DNA of 36,511 bases from an uncultured Oscillospiraceae bacterium (GTDB taxonomy: Bacteria; Bacillota; Clostridia; Oscillospirales; Oscillospiraceae). The stretch lies in contig CALWXQ010000014.1 of the NCBI GenBank assembly GCA_944385545.1, positions 1-36,511 of the forward strand. Reading direction: 5' to 3'. The position numbers and the translations under genes were made by a program. Below are positions 33,302-36,511 of the stretch, in pieces; position 1 is the first letter of the stretch, and the number at the start of each line of letters is the position of its first letter. The notes beneath the pieces are model-generated. The model searched no databases, was not told where the DNA came from, and saw nothing but the letters and a program-made list of their open reading frames with translations.

Positions 33302-34402
33302 TTAGCCCTCCTTTCCGGCGTGCTTGCGCAGACGCAGCTGATAGCGAATGAAGAATTCGCTGCCGATGATAAAGAACAGGATGATCCCGGTGAGGATGTC
33401 GCCGAAGGAATGGTTCAGGCCGAAATCTGTGGCGATCTCTCCGGCGCCCCGGTCCAGGAAGACCAGCAGGAAGCTGGTAAAGATCATGTTGATGGGGTTG
33501 AAGCCTGCCAGCCAGGACACCATTACCGCGGTAAAGCCCCGGCCTCCGGCGATGGTGGTCGTGATGGTGTGATCCGTACCGGCCACCAGCAGGAAGCCCG
33601 CCAGGCCGCACAGAGCGCCGGAGAGGATCATGGTTCGCACCACCACCCTGCCCACCTTGATGCCCACGTACCGGGCGGTGCGCTGGCTCTGGCCTACCAC
33701 GGCGATTTCATAGCCCTGCTTGGAGCGGGTGAGGTAGATGTACATGGCGGCGGTGAGGACTGCCACAATGAGAATGTTCAGCAGATATTTGTAGCTGCCG
33801 ATCTGGGGCAGCCAGCCGGCCTCGGTGGACTGGTTGATGATGCCGATTTTCCCCGCGCCCTTGGGCACCTCCCAGACGATGACGAAGAAGGCCACCAGCT
33901 GGGTCGCCACATAGTTCATCATTAGGGTGAACAGAGTCTCGTTGGTATTCCACCGGGCCTTGCAGACGGCGGGGATGGCGCCCCACAGACCGCCGGCGGC
34001 CAGACTGACCAGAAGCATCAGCGCAATGAGCACGCCGTTGGGGAGCTTGTCCCCCAGCAGGATCATACAGGCGGCAGTGGCAAGGCCGCCTACCAGGATC
34101 TGGCCTTCGCCGCCGATGTTCCAGAAGCGCATGATGAAGGCGGGGGTCACCGCCAGGGAAACGCACAGCAAAATGGCGATGTTCTGCATTAGAATCCAGA
34201 TCTTCCGGGGGGTGCCGAAGGCGCCCTCCCACATGGTGCCGTAAACCGCCAGGGGATTCTCGCCGGTGAGGGCGGTGGTCACCACGGCGCAGACCACCAG
34301 GGCCAGCACAATGGCGGCGGCCCGGATGGCGATGGGGCCGTACCAGGGCAGCTCCTTGCGTTTTGAAATCTGGATCAAAGGGGCGTTGGTTTGTTTACGC
34401 AT
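33302..34402 (-). CDS. Nucleoside ABC transporter permease (NupP/YufP-like)
   Basis: The larger of the two permeases, 366 residues, with about ten membrane helices. The family segments ALTGENPLAVYGTMWEGAF and FWNIGGEGQILVGGLAT occur in the first third, and TARYVGIKVGRVVVRTMILSG forms the cytoplasmic coupling region. It overlaps the ATPase gene by 8 nt and precedes the second permease by 3 nt, so ATPase-permease-permease are co-translated. With the ATPase and binding protein it matches the order of the Bacillus nupNOPQ operon. Confidence 0.92.
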   Translation of the reverse strand: MRKQTNAPLIQISKRKELPWYGPIAIRAAAIVLALVVCAVVTTALTGENPLAVYGTMWEGAFGTPRKIWILMQNIAILLCVSLAVTPAFIMRFWNIGGEGQILVGGLATAACMILLGDKLPNGVLIALMLLVSLAAGGLWGAIPAVCKARWNTNETLFTLMMNYVATQLVAFFVIVWEVPKGAGKIGIINQSTEAGWLPQIGSYKYLLNILIVAVLTAAMYIYLTRSKQGYEIAVVGQSQRTARYVGIKVGRVVVRTMILSGALCGLAGFLLVAGTDHTITTTIAGGRGFTAVMVSWLAGFNPINMIFTSFLLVFLDRGAGEIATDFGLNHSFGDILTGIILFFIIGSEFFIRYQLRLRKHAGKEG

Positions 34403-35933
34403 GTTCCCGGGTACCTCCCACAGTGGTCATCATCAGGCCGATCTCGTTCTTGGTGGCGGTGCGGCCGTCCAGAATGCCGCTGACCTTGCCGCCGCACAGC
34501 ACCACAATCCGGTCGCACAGCTGCAACAGCACATCCAGGTCTTCGCCTACATACACCACAGCCACGCCGGCCTGCTTCTGCTTGTTGATCAGATCATAGA
34601 TGGTATACGAGGAATTGATGTCCAGGCCCCGGACGGCGTAGGCCGTCAGCAGCACCGTGGGGGCGGAGGCGATCTCCCGGCCCACCAGGATCTTCTGGAC
34701 GTTGCCGCCGGAGAGGCGGCGCACCGGCGTATTCAGCCCCGGGGTGATGACCCCCAGTTCCCTGACCACCTGCTCGGCCAGGGCCTTGGGGCCGTTGCGG
34801 TCGGTGAAGACGCTGTGGCCCTCTCGGAAGGAGCGCAGCATCATATTGTCCGTCAGATCCATGTTCCCAACCAGGCCCATGCCCAGCCGGTCTTCCGGGA
34901 CGAAGGACAGCGCCACGCCCATGGAGGTGATCTCCAGAGGATCCTTTCCGATCAGCTCGTCGGTGGTTCCGTTGTCCTCAACGTAGCGGATGCTGCCCTT
35001 TTCCACCGGCTGCAATCCGGCGATGGCCTCCAGCAGCTCCTTCTGGCCGCAGCCGGAGATACCGGCGATACCCAGGATCTCCCCGGAATAGGCGGTGAAG
35101 GAAACATCCTGAAGCTTCAAGATTCCGTCCTCGCTGCGCACCGTCAGGCCATCTACTTCGATCCGGGGCTTGGGATCCTTCGGCTCCGGCCGTTGGATGT
35201 TCAGGCTCACCGGGTGGCCTACCATCATATTGGTCATTTCCTGGGCGTTGGTGTCTTTGGTCATAACGTCGCCGACGAACCGTCCCCGGTTCAGCACCGC
35301 CACCCGGTCGGACAGGGCCTCCACCTCGTGCATCTTGTGGGTGATGATTACAATGGCCTTGCCGCTATCGCGCATGTTCCGCAGGACGGCAAAAAGCTTC
35401 TCCGTCTCCTGGGGGGTGAGCACGGCGGTGGGTTCGTCCAGGATCAGGATATCCGCCCCCCGGTAGAGCACCTTGACGATCTCCACCGTCTGCTTCTGGG
35501 ACACGGACATGTCGTAGATCTTCTGGTCAGGATCCACGTCGAAGCCGTATTCGTCGCAGATCTGCCTGATCCGGCGGGCCACAGCCTCCATATTCAGCCT
35601 TCCCGGCTCCTTCAGGCCCAGGACAATGTTCTGAGCCGCCGTGAGCACATCCACCAACTTAAAATGCTGATGGATCATGCCGATGCCGTATGCGTAGGCG
35701 TCCTTGGGGGAGGATATCACCACAGGCTGACCGTCAATGAGAATCTGGCCTTCGTCGGGGAAGTAGATGCCGGAGAGCATGTTCATTAGCGTGGTTTTGC
35801 CACTGCCGTTTTCGCCCAGCAGGGCCAGGATCTCTCCCCGGTAAATGTCCAGGTTCACCTTCTCGTTGGCAGGAACGCCGCCGAAGGACTTGGAGATATT
35901 GCGCAGGGAAACCGCGGGGGTCTTCGTATCCAA
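34395..35933 (-). CDS. Nucleoside ABC transporter ATP-binding protein (NupO/YufO-like)
   Basis: A 512-residue protein with two fused ATPase domains. The first has Walker A GENGSGKTT (40-48), signature MSVSQKQTVEI and Walker B ILILDEPTA. The second has the altered GISGCGQKELLEAIAG and LSGGNVQKILVGRE; its Walker B region reads VLLTAYAVRGLD, where related proteins have an AxPTRGLD form. This asymmetry is common in sugar and nucleoside importers, where only one site hydrolyses ATP. Start TTG at 35933 is chosen because AGGAG lies 8 nt upstream; other starts overlap that site. Hydrolysis by site 1 only is inferred. Confidence 0.93.
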   Translation of the reverse strand: MDTKTPAVSLRNISKSFGGVPANEKVNLDIYRGEILALLGENGSGKTTLMNMLSGIYFPDEGQILIDGQPVVISSPKDAYAYGIGMIHQHFKLVDVLTAAQNIVLGLKEPGRLNMEAVARRIRQICDEYGFDVDPDQKIYDMSVSQKQTVEIVKVLYRGADILILDEPTAVLTPQETEKLFAVLRNMRDSGKAIVIITHKMHEVEALSDRVAVLNRGRFVGDVMTKDTNAQEMTNMMVGHPVSLNIQRPEPKDPKPRIEVDGLTVRSEDGILKLQDVSFTAYSGEILGIAGISGCGQKELLEAIAGLQPVEKGSIRYVEDNGTTDELIGKDPLEITSMGVALSFVPEDRLGMGLVGNMDLTDNMMLRSFREGHSVFTDRNGPKALAEQVVRELGVITPGLNTPVRRLSGGNVQKILVGREIASAPTVLLTAYAVRGLDINSSYTIYDLINKQKQAGVAVVYVGEDLDVLLQLCDRIVVLCGGKVSGILDGRTATKNEIGLMMTTVGGTREHA

Positions 35934-36022
35934 GGTCTTCACTCCTAGTTCAAAATAAGGGCATTTCTGCCGCAAAGGGCGGCGCGGCGGTGGGAGCCAC
36001 AGCGCTGCCCTTCAAGGCAGAA

Positions 36023-36052
36023 CCGTGGAAGCCCCCGCGGGGGCTTCCACGG
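36023..36052 (-). promoter_or_regulatory. Intercistronic hairpin between binding protein and ATPase
   Basis: CCGTGGAAGCCCC and GGGGCTTCCACGG form a perfect 13-bp stem with loop CGCG, 17 nt after the binding-protein stop. A weaker CTGCC/GGCAG hairpin is at 36005-36020. No T-run on the minus strand; likely an mRNA-stabilising or partial stop signal that keeps binding protein in excess. Confidence 0.6.
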
Positions 36053-36068
36053 CCATGACGAATGTAAA

Positions 36069-36511
36069 TTAGAACGCGGTATCCAGCAGGCTGATGCCGT
36101 CGATCTTCAGATCAAAGTAGGGAGCGGAACGGTACTCCGACTCGTGGAAGTAGCCGTCGGAGATCACCTCGGTGTCGGGGGTGTAGTCAGGATCGGTGTC
36201 CACATCCGCCAGATAGCTGTCCAGAGCGGCGCCTTCCACAGTGAAGGCGGCGGTGTCGAAGACATGGATGCTGCCGTCCACCAGGGCGGCCTGGACTTCG
36301 GCGATCTTCTCGGCGGTGCCGGCGGCGGCAGCGGCCTCGTTGACCTCGGTCAGAACCACGGAGCCGTCAGAGATGGTGCCGGTGTAGTCGGCGGGGATCT
36401 CCTCACCAGCCACCACGGCGTTGATCACATACTGGTAGTAGGGCGCCCAGTTGATCCGGGAGGAGACGATGAAGGTGTTGGGGCAGGCGGAGATGGTGGA
36501 GCCGTTGTAGG
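36069..36511 (-). CDS. BMP-family nucleoside-binding lipoprotein, 5' end outside the window
   Basis: Only the last 146 codons are visible; the start lies beyond 36511. The visible part reads YNGSTISACPNTFIVSSRIN and WAPYYQYVINAVVAGEEIP, then an Ala/Glu-rich stretch and the end YFDLKIDGISLLDTAF. This fits the C-terminal part of BMP/PnrA-type substrate-binding proteins, and the gene is the first of the importer operon. Its lipobox cannot be checked. It is the conventional, exported counterpart of the BMP domain in the fusion protein at 25517-27502. Confidence 0.85.
   Translation of the reverse strand, partial: YNGSTISACPNTFIVSSRINWAPYYQYVINAVVAGEEIPADYTGTISDGSVVLTEVNEAAAAAGTAEKIAEVQAALVDGSIHVFDTAAFTVEGAALDSYLADVDTDPDYTPDTEVISDGYFHESEYRSAPYFDLKIDGISLLDTAF

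Noticed and set aside
34266..35789. 507-codon plus-strand frame over the ABC ATPase gene
   Set aside because: Mirror of a gene with clear Walker motifs; His/Gly/Gln-rich shadow composition.

Overview
The window looks like chromosomal DNA of a high-GC Gram-positive anaerobe in the Clostridia, most likely an Oscillospiraceae-type gut bacterium. This is inferred from gene order and sequence character, not from a database match. Supporting signs are the hrcA-grpE-dnaK-dnaJ order behind CIRCE operators, strong purine-rich ribosome sites, a single-chain dimeric-type glycyl-tRNA synthetase, a NupNOPQ-like nucleoside importer and a Tn916-type integrase remnant. Most genes are GC-rich housekeeping genes. 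Two more AT-rich islands (about 6.1-7.2 kb and 9.1-11.6 kb) look acquired.

Layout. 1-0.24 kb: tRNA-Lys and tRNA-Gln on the minus strand with their promoter. 0.38-5.3 kb: the heat-shock operon hrcA-grpE-dnaK-dnaJ, with two overlapping CIRCE operators. 5.3-5.8 kb: dCMP deaminase, whose promoter appears to start inside the dnaJ terminator loop. 5.8-6.1 kb: a 314-bp gene-free element with perfect 14-bp terminal inverted repeats. 6.2-7.2 kb: a membrane-anchored XRE regulator followed by a small exported protein. 7.37-9.08 kb (minus): a papain/C39-like protein overlapping a C_GCAxxG_C_C family gene, then sfsA. 9.2-11.6 kb: remnant of a Tn916-like integrative element (orphan ORF, xis, frameshifted int). 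11.57-12.54 kb: LMW tyrosine phosphatase and a DUF2284-like metal-binding protein. 12.54-12.98 kb: an unusual run of hairpins plus a second copy of the core of the 5.8-kb repeat.

13-15.5 kb (minus): glycyl-tRNA synthetase and a PlsC-type acyltransferase with a structured leader. 15.6-18.7 kb (plus): polytopic membrane protein, CCA-adding enzyme and a metallo-beta-lactamase lipoprotein with an Ada-like zinc tail, joined by 4-base overlaps. 18.8-21.5 kb (plus): a BlaI-like repressor with a textbook promoter, then a left-handed beta-helix acyltransferase-like protein and GlmM, suggesting UDP-GlcNAc synthesis. 21.7-27.5 kb (minus): an operon read as ParB-like/BMP fusion protein, metallophosphoesterase, DUF2461 protein, dapA, dapB, dapF. 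27.7-32.0 kb (plus): MoxR ATPase, DUF58 protein, membrane transglutaminase and a small protein. 32.0-32.3 kb: paired hairpins around a structured repeat. 32.3-36.5 kb (minus): a BMP-family nucleoside ABC importer (binding protein cut by the window edge, ATPase, two permeases).

The most unusual protein is the signal-peptide-less ParB-like/BMP fusion, translationally overlapping a phosphoesterase and lying about 5 kb from a conventional BMP importer. It may be a cytoplasmic nucleoside sensor. The most unusual DNA is the set of intergenic structured repeats at 5.8, 12.6-12.9 and 32.0-32.3 kb.
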